This document shows positions 1 to 5,468 of a DNA stretch of 5,468 nt, piece by piece. This DNA comes from an uncultured Planctomycetaceae bacterium. GTDB lineage: Bacteria > Planctomycetota > Planctomycetia > Pirellulales > Pirellulaceae. Location: contig CALBTA010000611.1 in assembly GCA_937967755.1 (NCBI GenBank), positions 1-5,468 of the forward strand, in the 5' to 3' direction. Positions within the stretch are counted from its first letter, which is position 1. Every line of letters starts with the position of its first letter. The position numbers and the translations under genes are program-made. The notes under the pieces were generated by a model. It saw only the letters and a list, made by a program, of their open reading frames with translations. It was not told the origin of the DNA and did no database searches.

Positions 1-1217
1 TCGGTGGGCAGATTAACGGTGTCTTGTTTGGCGGCACGATGCAGATGCCAACGGTCACACAGAATGATGCATCCGCCCAGCCAGTTCCCGGAAACGCGGT
101 GGGCTTTATCACGGGTGGCACAACTGGCAACCCAGGTGGAGGGATTGGTGTGCACCTTGGTTGGAGCGGGACCACCACACTAACCGGGCAGATACGTGAT
201 GACCTGGACCCGAACACCGTGACGTCGGACTCGTCAAAATTCAATGTGTATTCGGTGGACGTTTCGATGAGCGCTGTCGTTGGCACGCCTCACGACTACC
301 AATTCAACACGTTCGACGACAACAGCAGCGGTGCCGGAACAAGTGACGTGACCAACACGCTTACTCACCGTGGGTGGATTGGCGACAACGGAGGCGGCCA
401 CAGGCACTCTGACGGATCATTCGGCTATGGAGCAGGCCCTGATACGTTTACGGCCGCCGCAAGTTTTTCTCTGGCGGGTGGCGCATCTGGCGACGACTTG
501 GGGATCACTGCGGGCGTTGGCGGCACGGCCCCGAACGACACATTGTTTGTTGACGACATCACCTTCCGCGGGGTGCTTAATACGACCGGCGCACCGACAT
601 TCGTCGAGTCGATTGCCGCACCCACCGCTAAAGATGGGCTGATCACAGGAGTGAACGTCACGGGGACCGGCCTTGATCCCGCGGGTGCGGCCGTGCAAAC
701 CGGAGCCTTTGGAGAGGATGCCCTGGCGTTCACTGACCGAACCCATGAGTGGAACACCGCTGGGGGCCAGCCGTCGTTCGCAAGCCTTGACCTGGATGGT
801 GTAGATTACATTCAGTTCGCTAACGACGATCGAAGCGTTGGTGACTTGGAAGCAGAGATCAGTTTCGCGCCAGGGCTAAAGGACATCTACCTATTGGTCG
901 ACGACCGAGTGAACACGGCGAACGAGCTGAACATATTTAATGAGAATCCATTCGTCGATACCGGCATCAATTTTGGTGTTGACGAGAGTGGCGATGGCGA
1001 CATCGACCAATTGTCGTCACTCTTCCTCTTGCCTGACTTTGAGGGCCTTTCGCTGACGCTCGGGGCTCAGAACCAAGGGGGCACAAACATGATTGGGGTA
1101 TTGGCCGCGCCAGTCGCCAACGCCGTCATTCCCGAACCTGCCAGCATTGCCATTTGGTCGTTACTCGGCTTGGGCCTGGCCGGCTTCGGTTACTGCCGGG
1201 TACGACGCAAGAAGTAA
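1..1217 (+). CDS. PEP-CTERM sorting domain-containing exported protein, 5' partial
   Basis: The frame is open from position 3 with no stop before TAA at 1215-1217, so the true start and signal peptide lie outside the window. The in-frame TTG at 24 has no ribosome binding site and no hydrophobic N-terminus behind it. The C-terminus is a textbook PEP-CTERM signal: PEP at 1131-1139, a hydrophobic stretch (IAIWSLLGLGLAGFG) and a basic end (RVRRKK). Known for the family: such proteins are exported, then recognised and processed by an exosortase for display on the surface or in exopolysaccharide. The ectodomain is rich in G, T, D and N, low in Lys and Cys, and seems to have two beta-rich halves, each containing a VDD segment (about 541-566 and 889-905). 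An acidic loop (DESGDGDID, about 981-1007) resembles a calcium-binding loop. The specific ligand or role is not recognisable. The sorting signal is very secure; the ectodomain assignment is not. Confidence 0.9.
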   Translation, partial: GGQINGVLFGGTMQMPTVTQNDASAQPVPGNAVGFITGGTTGNPGGGIGVHLGWSGTTTLTGQIRDDLDPNTVTSDSSKFNVYSVDVSMSAVVGTPHDYQFNTFDDNSSGAGTSDVTNTLTHRGWIGDNGGGHRHSDGSFGYGAGPDTFTAAASFSLAGGASGDDLGITAGVGGTAPNDTLFVDDITFRGVLNTTGAPTFVESIAAPTAKDGLITGVNVTGTGLDPAGAAVQTGAFGEDALAFTDRTHEWNTAGGQPSFASLDLDGVDYIQFANDDRSVGDLEAEISFAPGLKDIYLLVDDRVNTANELNIFNENPFVDTGINFGVDESGDGDIDQLSSLFLLPDFEGLSLTLGAQNQGGTNMIGVLAAPVANAVIPEPASIAIWSLLGLGLAGFGYCRVRRKK

Positions 1218-1238
1218 CCAACGTTCAACCGCAGTGAC

Positions 1239-1289
1239 AACACGCCCGCGGTTCTTCAGCTTGTAGCTTGGAGAGCCGCGGGTGTTTTT
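1239..1289 (+). terminator. Rho-independent terminator of the PEP-CTERM gene
   Basis: The left arm (AACAC, a 2-nt GC bulge, then CCGCGGTTCT, 1239-1255) pairs with the right arm (AGAGCCGCGGGTGTT, 1272-1286) with one G-T wobble. A T run occupies 1285-1289. The 16-nt loop contains AGCT-TGT-AGCT, which can form its own small stem. It begins 21 nt after the stop codon. The genes converge here, but the minus-strand version lacks a clear T tract, so it probably acts mainly on the plus-strand transcript and at best weakly on the facing gene. Confidence 0.8.
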
Positions 1290-1312
1290 AGCACAGTGGG
1301 TAATATCGCCGA

Positions 1313-1519
1313 TCAGTCGGCGACATTGGCGCGCTGGCGATATTGTTTGCCTTGCTCAATGATTTCGTCGAAATCTTCATCGGCCGCGAACATGCCGAAG
1401 GTCGATCGAACATCGGCCTTAGGCGAGAGCGAGTACGCCTGACGCTGCAAGACCGCGACCTGCTGTTCGAGGCTGGCAACGCGCTGCTCTAGTTGTTCAA
1501 GCGTCAAGGCAAATCTCAT
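1313..1519 (-). CDS. Small coiled-coil protein, antitoxin-like, without an adjacent toxin
   Basis: This encodes 68 residues from ATG (1517-1519) to TGA (1313-1315). Residues 6-28 (TLEQLEQRVASLEQQVAVLQRQ) form a leucine-heptad coiled coil, probably a dimerisation helix. The rest is an acidic/basic tail with FGMFAADEDFDEIIEQGKQ followed by YRQ. From memory, the pattern coiled coil, then R-x-T-x-G-M-F and an acidic D-E-x-F-D-E-I patch with a C-terminal YR, resembles short proteins of planctomycetes and cyanobacteria encoded beside PIN-domain (VapC-type) toxins, where the tail would bind the toxin. No PIN gene follows here: downstream there is only the terminator and the convergent PEP-CTERM gene. 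The ribosome binding site is weak (GAGAC-like, a few bases before ATG). The gene has the same strand as the 522-aa gene but lies 108 nt downstream of it. A plain small coiled-coil protein is the alternative; coding status is likely, the function guess is weak. Confidence 0.65.
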   Translation of the reverse strand: MRFALTLEQLEQRVASLEQQVAVLQRQAYSLSPKADVRSTFGMFAADEDFDEIIEQGKQYRQRANVAD

Positions 1520-1552
1520 TCGGTCTCAAAAGTTGGGAACGGCTTTCTGCAC

Positions 1553-1558
1553 TATATA
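1553..1558 (-). promoter_or_regulatory. Possible -10 element (TATATA) for the 68-aa gene
   Basis: On the minus strand TATATAGT lies about 34 nt upstream of the ATG at 1519, a sensible distance for a transcription start near 1546. No good -35 hexamer is present at 16-18 nt; TTGTCA occurs, but about 27 nt upstream, which is too far. The rest of the 1520-1627 gap contains no gene and no convincing terminator for the operon upstream, so the small gene might also be read through from it. Confidence 0.25.
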
Positions 1559-1627
1559 CCGCTGGCTGGACTGTTTCCCCAGTGGTGACAACCCAGTCGC
1601 CGACGAGAGTCGCCTCCCACACTATCG

Positions 1628-3196
1628 TCACTCCAAATGGCTGAAGTCCGGTTCGCCGCGGGCTTCGATGCCTAGTTCGTTGAGCGACGTGCCTTCTTCC
1701 AGTTCGTATTGCCGCTTCAACGTTTCGCGGGAGAATTGGGCGTCTTCGCGGCCGAATTTCCAGACGCTAATCCAAACGCCCAGCAGTGCGACGATGAACA
1801 GGCCGCCGATGGTAATGCCGATGTAGGGGTTGTACTGTTCCCGCTCGATAAAATCGGGCCGCAGTGCGACGATCATGGGGCAAAGCTGCCGCTGGCTGGG
1901 GTCGAAGGCGGTCATCTTGCCGCTTTGGTACGCCCACAGTTTGAAGAACACACCGCTGATGGCGACCGCTTCGTAAATGTCGTCCCCTTGCGGCATGCCG
2001 GGCGGAAGCTCTTTCGCGCAGACGACCACCGGAAAGGTTTGGAACTCAACGGTCTTGCCGGTCTCGTCGTCGCGGTAGACGATCTTTTTTTCCAAGCTGA
2101 CCAGCACGTAGATTTCGTAGTAGTGTTCGATGCCCAGCCGCGCGCGGATGTCCGGGTCGTTGACCACGATTTTGGTACACCGGCGGGCGCTGCCCTCGAG
2201 GCTGAGCAGCCGCCCGTGGAAATCGTCGGGGTGGCGGAGCACGTCGGCGAAGTCCCACCGCCAGGTCGAACGCTGCCGCACGTGCTCCTGTTTGCTGCGG
2301 CCGACCGCCGAAAGCAGTTGGTAAAACCCTTCGCGGTCGTCGCTTCCCAACGGGCGGCGGTCGCGGACATCGTCCCACAGGCCGACGTCCATCCCCAAAT
2401 CGCCCAGGTAGACTTGCGAGCGGGTGATGCCTTGCTCCTCGTTCAACTTGTTGGGGTGCCAGGCGATTCGCTTGGTGGCGAAGACCGGGCCGTCGCCAAT
2501 TTTCAGCAGCATGCCGCGGAAGGAAACGGCCTCGTCAATCGGCTGACCGACCTTCCAGGTCAGCGGAATCCGCCGGGAACAAACGGTCGCCGTCCAACGG
2601 TCGTCGCCCAATTCGATCGTCGCCTGATAGTAATGAGTGAACTCGAACCGCTGGGCCGCTTCGGGGATCAGTTCGATTTTTTCAACCCGCTTCACTTGCC
2701 CGGAAAGTTCGTAGATTTTCGTGCGGTAATCTTCCGGGGCCTGAATGATGGCGTCCCAATCCGGCGACTGCTCGGTCCATTTCGCCAGAAACTCCGACGG
2801 CAACTTCGGCAGCGCGAACAGAATCCGCGTCACCGCCTCGCGCTCGTCATCGTGCAAAGGCCGCTGATCGATAAACTGCCGCAACAGGCTTTCGTCAACC
2901 TCGAAATATTCCAGCATCTCGGCGGCGCTGGTCGGCTTGCGGGGAATTGGCATGGTGCGAATCGGCGATCGCACCGGCGGCGTCGCACGGCCGTCAGTCG
3001 CTTCGCCGTCGTTGTTCAAGTTCTCCAAGTCGAGCGACGGAAGCGGCTTGTCCGCTTTGCCGCTTGCGGCTTCGACAGCATTGGAATCCGATGCTGCATC
3101 GTCTTGAGCCAGCGCGACTTGAGCCGACGCGAGGATGACTGCGAATCCGCAAGCGGCGAGATGGCGGAAGAAACGATGCACGTAGGTGACTCTCAT
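1628..3196 (-). CDS. Uncharacterised membrane-anchored extracytoplasmic protein with two repeated beta modules (522 aa)
   Basis: I do not recognise a named family. Residues 1-30 are a signal peptide with a likely cut after ALA and before QDD. A low-complexity linker (about 31-90) follows. Module 1 is a helical segment at about 101-129 (LLRQFIDQRPL) plus a beta domain at about 150-246. Module 2 is a helical segment at about 271-299 (LWDDVRDRRPL) plus a beta domain at about 318-446. Both beta domains open with P-[ED]-D-[YF]-x-x-[KR]-[LI]-x-x-L-x-G (P154, P323), then H-Y-Y, then a V-C strand and an E-A-V-x-x-x-G strand, which I interpret as OB-like barrels. A transmembrane helix lies at about 458-479, followed by a charged 43-residue cytoplasmic tail. 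No catalytic motif is visible. It overlaps the upstream gene by 4 nt (ATGA), so it is translationally coupled. The related module in the upstream protein suggests a shared complex. The start is fixed by the signal peptide and the coupling. Confidence 0.88.
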   Translation of the reverse strand: MRVTYVHRFFRHLAACGFAVILASAQVALAQDDAASDSNAVEAASGKADKPLPSLDLENLNNDGEATDGRATPPVRSPIRTMPIPRKPTSAAEMLEYFEVDESLLRQFIDQRPLHDDEREAVTRILFALPKLPSEFLAKWTEQSPDWDAIIQAPEDYRTKIYELSGQVKRVEKIELIPEAAQRFEFTHYYQATIELGDDRWTATVCSRRIPLTWKVGQPIDEAVSFRGMLLKIGDGPVFATKRIAWHPNKLNEEQGITRSQVYLGDLGMDVGLWDDVRDRRPLGSDDREGFYQLLSAVGRSKQEHVRQRSTWRWDFADVLRHPDDFHGRLLSLEGSARRCTKIVVNDPDIRARLGIEHYYEIYVLVSLEKKIVYRDDETGKTVEFQTFPVVVCAKELPPGMPQGDDIYEAVAISGVFFKLWAYQSGKMTAFDPSQRQLCPMIVALRPDFIEREQYNPYIGITIGGLFIVALLGVWISVWKFGREDAQFSRETLKRQYELEEGTSLNELGIEARGEPDFSHLE

Positions 3197-4647
3197 TCAG
3201 TTGAACTTGCTTCCGATTCTAAACGCCGCAGCTCCTCGTCGGGCGGCGGGGCCAGTTCTTCATCTTGCAACGCGGCAAACTGTTGTGGCTTGGCCCGCGA
3301 GGTTGCCGCATATTGTTGAGCGGGTGTCGCTCCGTGGCGAGCCATCACAAACGCCGCGATGCCCGTTCCCAACAGGGCCATGCCAATCACCGCTGTGCCC
3401 AGCAGCCACAGGTTCGGCAGCGGCGGATCGCCCTCGGCCACTTTCGGCGTCCAGGTCGGCTGCTTCGCCAGGATCAATGGGGCCACGCGCGTGCCGTCGC
3501 CCGCCTGGTAGGCCGTTCGCTTGAAGAAATAGCCGGTGAACTCGACGCTCATTTCGTCGAAGTCGGTCACTTCCTTATCGACGTCCAGGTCCTTCACTTC
3601 CGGAAATCCCTCCGGTAATTCCAACGCGTACACCATCACAGGCGACGACGGGCCGCCGGCGGGGAAGACGATGAATTTGTAGTAACCTTCGATGCCCGCG
3701 ATGTTTCCCGGCGCCTGCAAATGATACGCCCGCTTCGCCTCGCCGCGGATGCGTACGAGCCGGCCGCGGTATTCGTCGGGCTGCTTGAAGAGTTGGCGGA
3801 AGCCGACGCGGGGAACTTCCAACTCGGCCAGCGCTTGCTGATCGGTTTGCTGCAGGTCCTCGAGCATGCGAAACCAGGCGTTCGCTTCAGCGGGCCGGGA
3901 CACGACGGTGTCGTCGCGAATAGCGCCGATCGACATCTCGTCGAACAACATCTGAAACCGGTCCAACTCCGCCGATTGATCTTCGGTCAACGCCTGTGGG
4001 TCGGGCGCGGCGGCCAACGCGTCGTACAGATGCTCGTTCCAGTGTTTCTGCAGGCGGTGCAGCATCAACAGCCAGGTCGCCCGATCCTCGTCGGTCAAGT
4101 TCGGATCGACCGTGACGCTGTCCATCGCCTTCTGCGGGTACTCTTGCCAGCGCTCGCCCAGGGTCTGGAGCGTCGCCTCCCAGGCTTGGGTGTCTTCGGA
4201 CTCTAGTGGTTGTTTGTCGCGCACCGCTTTCAGCACTTGCGGAAGCCGGCGGCGGTCGCGCCAATCGAGTAGTTCCAACTGCTGCCGCCAGAAGTCCATT
4301 TCCGCCCGGCGGTAGGCCAGCGCTTCATCGTCCAGGTTGGCCGCAGGGCGAAAACGAAACGTAGGGGTGACGACCGCGCCCGGCAGGTTCTCGAATTGGC
4401 CGCCGGTGACAATCGTCGGCTGCACGCGGGTATCGATGTCCTCGCCCCCAAGCTCCGCCGGCGTCAGCGGCCCGCCGGAGGGACCGGTCAACCACGTCCA
4501 ATATTTCGCCTTACGGGCTTCGGTCATCAAGATGACAACGAACATCAGCGACCCCACCAGCAGCAACATGCGAAGCTGCTCGCGGCGCGAAAGATACTTC
4601 CGCGGCGTGCGCAGCGGTTTGGGTTTTTCGTTTTCGCGAGTTGGCAT
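3193..4647 (-). CDS. Uncharacterised bitopic/two-helix membrane protein with one copy of the same beta module (484 aa)
   Basis: I do not recognise a named family. A basic N-terminus (about 1-25, cytoplasmic) precedes transmembrane helix 1 (about 25-42). A Pro/Gly linker leads to a helical region (about 105-275) containing repeats of one motif: VLKAVRDKQPLESED (138-152), AMDSVTVDPNLTDED (174-188) and a weaker copy at 241-265. Residues about 283-395 form a beta domain opening with PDEYRGRLVRIRGEAKR (P290), then GYYKFIVF, PVMVYALELP, and TGYFFK followed by AYQAG; these match both modules of the next protein. Transmembrane helix 2 lies at about 413-436, with a Gln/Pro/Glu-rich cytoplasmic tail. 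The bulk is thus outside the cytoplasmic membrane with both ends inside. It is the first gene of the operon. No Shine-Dalgarno sequence precedes the ATG at 4645-4647 (the upstream bases are C-rich), but this start gives the expected basic flank before helix 1. No enzyme motif is visible; an adaptor or assembly role is only a guess. Confidence 0.88.
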   Translation of the reverse strand: MPTRENEKPKPLRTPRKYLSRREQLRMLLLVGSLMFVVILMTEARKAKYWTWLTGPSGGPLTPAELGGEDIDTRVQPTIVTGGQFENLPGAVVTPTFRFRPAANLDDEALAYRRAEMDFWRQQLELLDWRDRRRLPQVLKAVRDKQPLESEDTQAWEATLQTLGERWQEYPQKAMDSVTVDPNLTDEDRATWLLMLHRLQKHWNEHLYDALAAAPDPQALTEDQSAELDRFQMLFDEMSIGAIRDDTVVSRPAEANAWFRMLEDLQQTDQQALAELEVPRVGFRQLFKQPDEYRGRLVRIRGEAKRAYHLQAPGNIAGIEGYYKFIVFPAGGPSSPVMVYALELPEGFPEVKDLDVDKEVTDFDEMSVEFTGYFFKRTAYQAGDGTRVAPLILAKQPTWTPKVAEGDPPLPNLWLLGTAVIGMALLGTGIAAFVMARHGATPAQQYAATSRAKPQQFAALQDEELAPPPDEELRRLESEASSTE

Positions 4648-4673
4648 GGGGTGATGGGTGGCGATTCTTGGGG

Positions 4674-4703
4674 GAACGCTGATTCTCGCTAATCTGCGCT
4701 GAT
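4674..4703 (-). repeat. Three tandem 10-nt units, ATYAGCGNNN
   Basis: On the minus strand the segment reads ATCAGCGCAG, ATTAGCGAGA, ATCAGCGTTC, an exact 10-nt period with a constant seven-base core (ATYAGCG) and a free trinucleotide. It ends 27 nt before the start codon of the 484-aa gene, so it sits in the leader or promoter of the operon. I recall similar ATC-GCG phrases scattered between genes of planctomycetes and some other bacteria, but cannot check this here. A period of one helical turn would suit side-by-side protein binding. Confidence 0.6.
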
Positions 4704-4825
4704 TTTATGAGGGTGCATATATGATTCGATGGTTGCGGGCGAAGGTATTGCGTTGACGAGGACGACGAAGTGACGATGGACATCTCCGTGACCGAATGCG
4801 GCCATCAGCACGTAACCCATTACCT

Positions 4826-4831
4826 TACAAT
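4826..4831 (+). promoter_or_regulatory. Possible -10 element (TACAAT) for the sigma factor gene
   Basis: TACAAT differs from the TATAAT consensus at one position and lies in a locally AT-richer stretch. It would give a leader of about 120 nt before the TTG start, containing the inverted repeats at 4881-4941. No recognisable -35 hexamer is found 16-18 nt upstream. A second candidate, TAGAAT at 4891-4896, also lacks a -35. No typical ECF-type promoter (GGAAC, about 16-17 nt, CGTC) was found, so autoregulation is not shown. Confidence 0.3.
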
Positions 4832-4880
4832 AGTTTAGCGAGCGAGGGCCGCTGGTCCAACCAATCGCTCCCTTTTCCCG

Positions 4881-4941
4881 GTGTGGGGAATAGAATGACA
4901 TCGTCGGCTCGAATCTCTGTTTTGGATGGCCATCCCCACGT
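4881..4941. repeat. Inverted repeat enclosing a perfect 12-bp palindrome upstream of the sigma factor start
   Basis: GTGGGGA (4883-4889) pairs with TCCCCAC (4933-4939), and two further G-T pairs extend the stem to 4881/4941. Overlapping the right arm is the perfect palindrome GGATGGCCATCC (4924-4935). The two structures are mutually exclusive as RNA because they share 4933-4935. The right arm ends directly before the ribosome binding site (4942-4946). This may be an operator or an RNA switch in the leader; neither is proven. Confidence 0.45.
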
Positions 4942-4946
4942 AGGAA
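4942..4946 (+). promoter_or_regulatory. Ribosome binding site that fixes the TTG start of the sigma factor
   Basis: AGGAA lies 9 nt before TTG at 4956-4958. The in-frame stop TAG at 4941-4943 overlaps it, so translation cannot begin further upstream, and the only codons between it and TTG are GAA, CCA, ATT and GTT. This makes TTG the best start. Confidence 0.6.
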
Positions 4947-4955
4947 CCAATTGTT

Positions 4956-5462
4956 TTGGCTCTTTCGCAGACTGACTTCAACGCCTTGGTGACCGACCAC
5001 GGCCCCAGCATGTACCGCATTGCCTATCGGATGATGGGCGATGCGCACGAGGCTGAGGATGTGGTGCAGGACACGTTTCGCAGCGCGTGGAAGAGCCGGA
5101 AGAATTATCAGGCGGGCCGGGGCGACCGGGCCTGGCTGGCATCGATCCTTCGCCGGCGGGTGATCGACCGTTGGCGAAAGCGCAGCCCGCCGAGCGTGCT
5201 GTCATCCGACACCGTGTTGGACGTGGCCGTCGACGGACACGATCCCCTGGCTGACGAGTACAGCGACGAAATGCAACACGCCTTGGCTCAGTTGCCTGGC
5301 GAGCTGCGGGAAACGTTGTTGCTGGTCGTCGTTGGCGAACTGACCCACCAAGAAGTGGCCGACATGATGGACATTCCGCTAGGAACAGTCCTATCACGGG
5401 TAAGCCGCGGCCGTAAACGCCTGCGGGAAACCCTAACGGCCTTAAGTAGGACGGGTTTGTAA
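4956..5462 (+). CDS. ECF-type RNA polymerase sigma factor (sigma-70 family, 168 aa)
   Basis: It directs core RNA polymerase to a stress- or signal-specific promoter set. Sigma region 2 spans about residues 12-77: MYRIAYRMMGDAHEAEDVVQ with DTF (19-41) is the core-binding region 2.1-2.2, and RAWLASILRRRVIDRWRK (58-75) carries the -10 recognition/melting helix. An acidic linker follows (about 76-105). Sigma region 4 spans about 106-158, with LPGELRETLLLV and a helix-turn-helix (THQEVADMMDIPLGTVLSRV) for -35 binding. The length (168 aa) is normal for ECF factors. There is no sigma region 3 and no C-terminal extension. ECF genes are commonly followed by an anti-sigma gene, but the window ends 6 nt after the stop, so this cannot be judged. 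The TTG start is supported by AGGAA 9 nt upstream and an in-frame stop at 4941. The last three codons (ACG GGT TTG) and the TAA stop lie in a palindrome, so the native C-terminus may have been altered by a repeat. Confidence 0.95.
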   Translation: MALSQTDFNALVTDHGPSMYRIAYRMMGDAHEAEDVVQDTFRSAWKSRKNYQAGRGDRAWLASILRRRVIDRWRKRSPPSVLSSDTVLDVAVDGHDPLADEYSDEMQHALAQLPGELRETLLLVVVGELTHQEVADMMDIPLGTVLSRVSRGRKRLRETLTALSRTGL

Positions 5463-5468
5463 CCCGTC
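5450..5468. repeat. Perfect palindrome at the sigma factor stop codon, running to the window edge
   Basis: GACGGGTT (5450-5457), loop TGT, AACCCGTC (5461-5468): eight paired bases with no mismatch. The preceding bases (AAGTAG) suggest the stem could continue past the edge. There is no T tract within the window, so it is not a demonstrated terminator. From memory, GACGGGTT/AACCCGTC elements are found dispersed in planctomycete genomes; this is unverified. Confidence 0.6.

Larger units (their letters stand above)
4648..4955. other. Divergent intergenic region (308 bp)
   Basis: No credible gene is present: the frames crossing it on the minus strand run into the sigma factor gene and show no domain or start signal. 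It must hold the promoters of the minus-strand operon and, facing right, of the sigma factor gene. It contains a three-unit 10-nt repeat (4674-4703), a TACAAT hexamer (4826-4831), and a palindrome within a larger inverted repeat (4881-4941). No clear paired -35/-10 promoter for the operon is evident. Confidence 0.7.

Noticed and set aside
1597..1616. Possible terminator of the operon (CGAC-gaga-GTCG)
   Set aside because: The stem has only four pairs and no T tract on either strand.
2459..2746. Possible CcmE-like heme chaperone, suggested by a membrane-tethered OB-like domain with an HYY motif
   Set aside because: The His is not conserved in the 484-aa copy (GYY), the HxxxY heme-binding arrangement is absent, and the protein is far larger with two barrels; no other cytochrome maturation gene is present.
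1709..3319. A 536-residue open frame on the plus strand, antisense to the 522-aa gene
   Set aside because: Its translation has no signal peptide, membrane segment or domain logic and is rich in Arg, Gln, Ala and Pro as expected for an antisense frame of a GC-biased gene. The opposite strand has a clear signal peptide, transmembrane helix, repeated modules and operon overlap.
3721..4206. A 161-residue plus-strand frame antisense to the 484-aa gene
   Set aside because: It lies wholly inside the coding region of a membrane protein whose frame is supported by its topology and paralogy; no domain is visible in the antisense product.
4887..4905. Possible ECF-type promoter (GGAATA followed by CGTC)
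   Set aside because: The spacing is about 9 nt, far shorter than the roughly 16-17 nt needed.
4689..5048. A 119-residue minus-strand frame crossing the divergent region
   Set aside because: It overlaps the start of the well-supported sigma factor, lacks recognisable motifs, and has no ribosome binding site I could identify.

Overview
The window looks like a chromosomal segment of a planctomycete, most likely of the Pirellula/Rhodopirellula type. This is inferred from the combination of a PEP-CTERM (exosortase-sorted) surface protein, an ECF sigma factor, large membrane-anchored proteins of no recognised family, weak Shine-Dalgarno signals and moderately high GC. No single marker proves the lineage, and no rRNA, tRNA, CRISPR array or transposase gene is visible.

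Layout. Positions 1-1217 (+) hold the 3' part of a gene for an exported PEP-CTERM protein whose start lies outside the window. A good intrinsic terminator follows at 1239-1289. Next, on the minus strand, is a 68-residue coiled-coil protein (1313-1519) resembling the antitoxin-like partners of PIN-domain toxins, but with no toxin beside it. Positions 1628-4647 (-) carry a two-gene operon read right to left. The upstream gene (484 aa, two membrane segments) and the downstream gene (522 aa, signal peptide plus C-terminal membrane segment) overlap by 4 nt (ATGA). A divergent intergenic region of about 308 bp (4648-4955) separates the operon from an ECF RNA polymerase sigma factor gene (4956-5462, +). 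That gene starts at TTG and ends inside a perfect palindrome at the window edge.

The most interesting content is the two-gene operon. I do not recognise either protein as a named family, but they are related to each other. Three copies of one extracytoplasmic module, probably a small beta barrel of OB-like type, can be aligned by eye: one in the 484-aa protein and two in the 522-aa protein. A helical motif (roughly V-x-D-x-x-P-L-x-x-x-D followed by an amphipathic helix) also recurs in both. Both proteins end in a transmembrane helix and a charged cytoplasmic tail. Translational coupling and common ancestry suggest that they form one membrane complex on the outer face of the cytoplasmic membrane; its function is unknown.

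The non-coding DNA also has structure: three exact 10-nt-spaced units (ATYAGCGNNN) just upstream of the operon, a perfect 12-bp palindrome nested in a longer inverted repeat just before the sigma factor ribosome binding site, and a terminal palindrome that supplies the sigma factor's last codons and stop.
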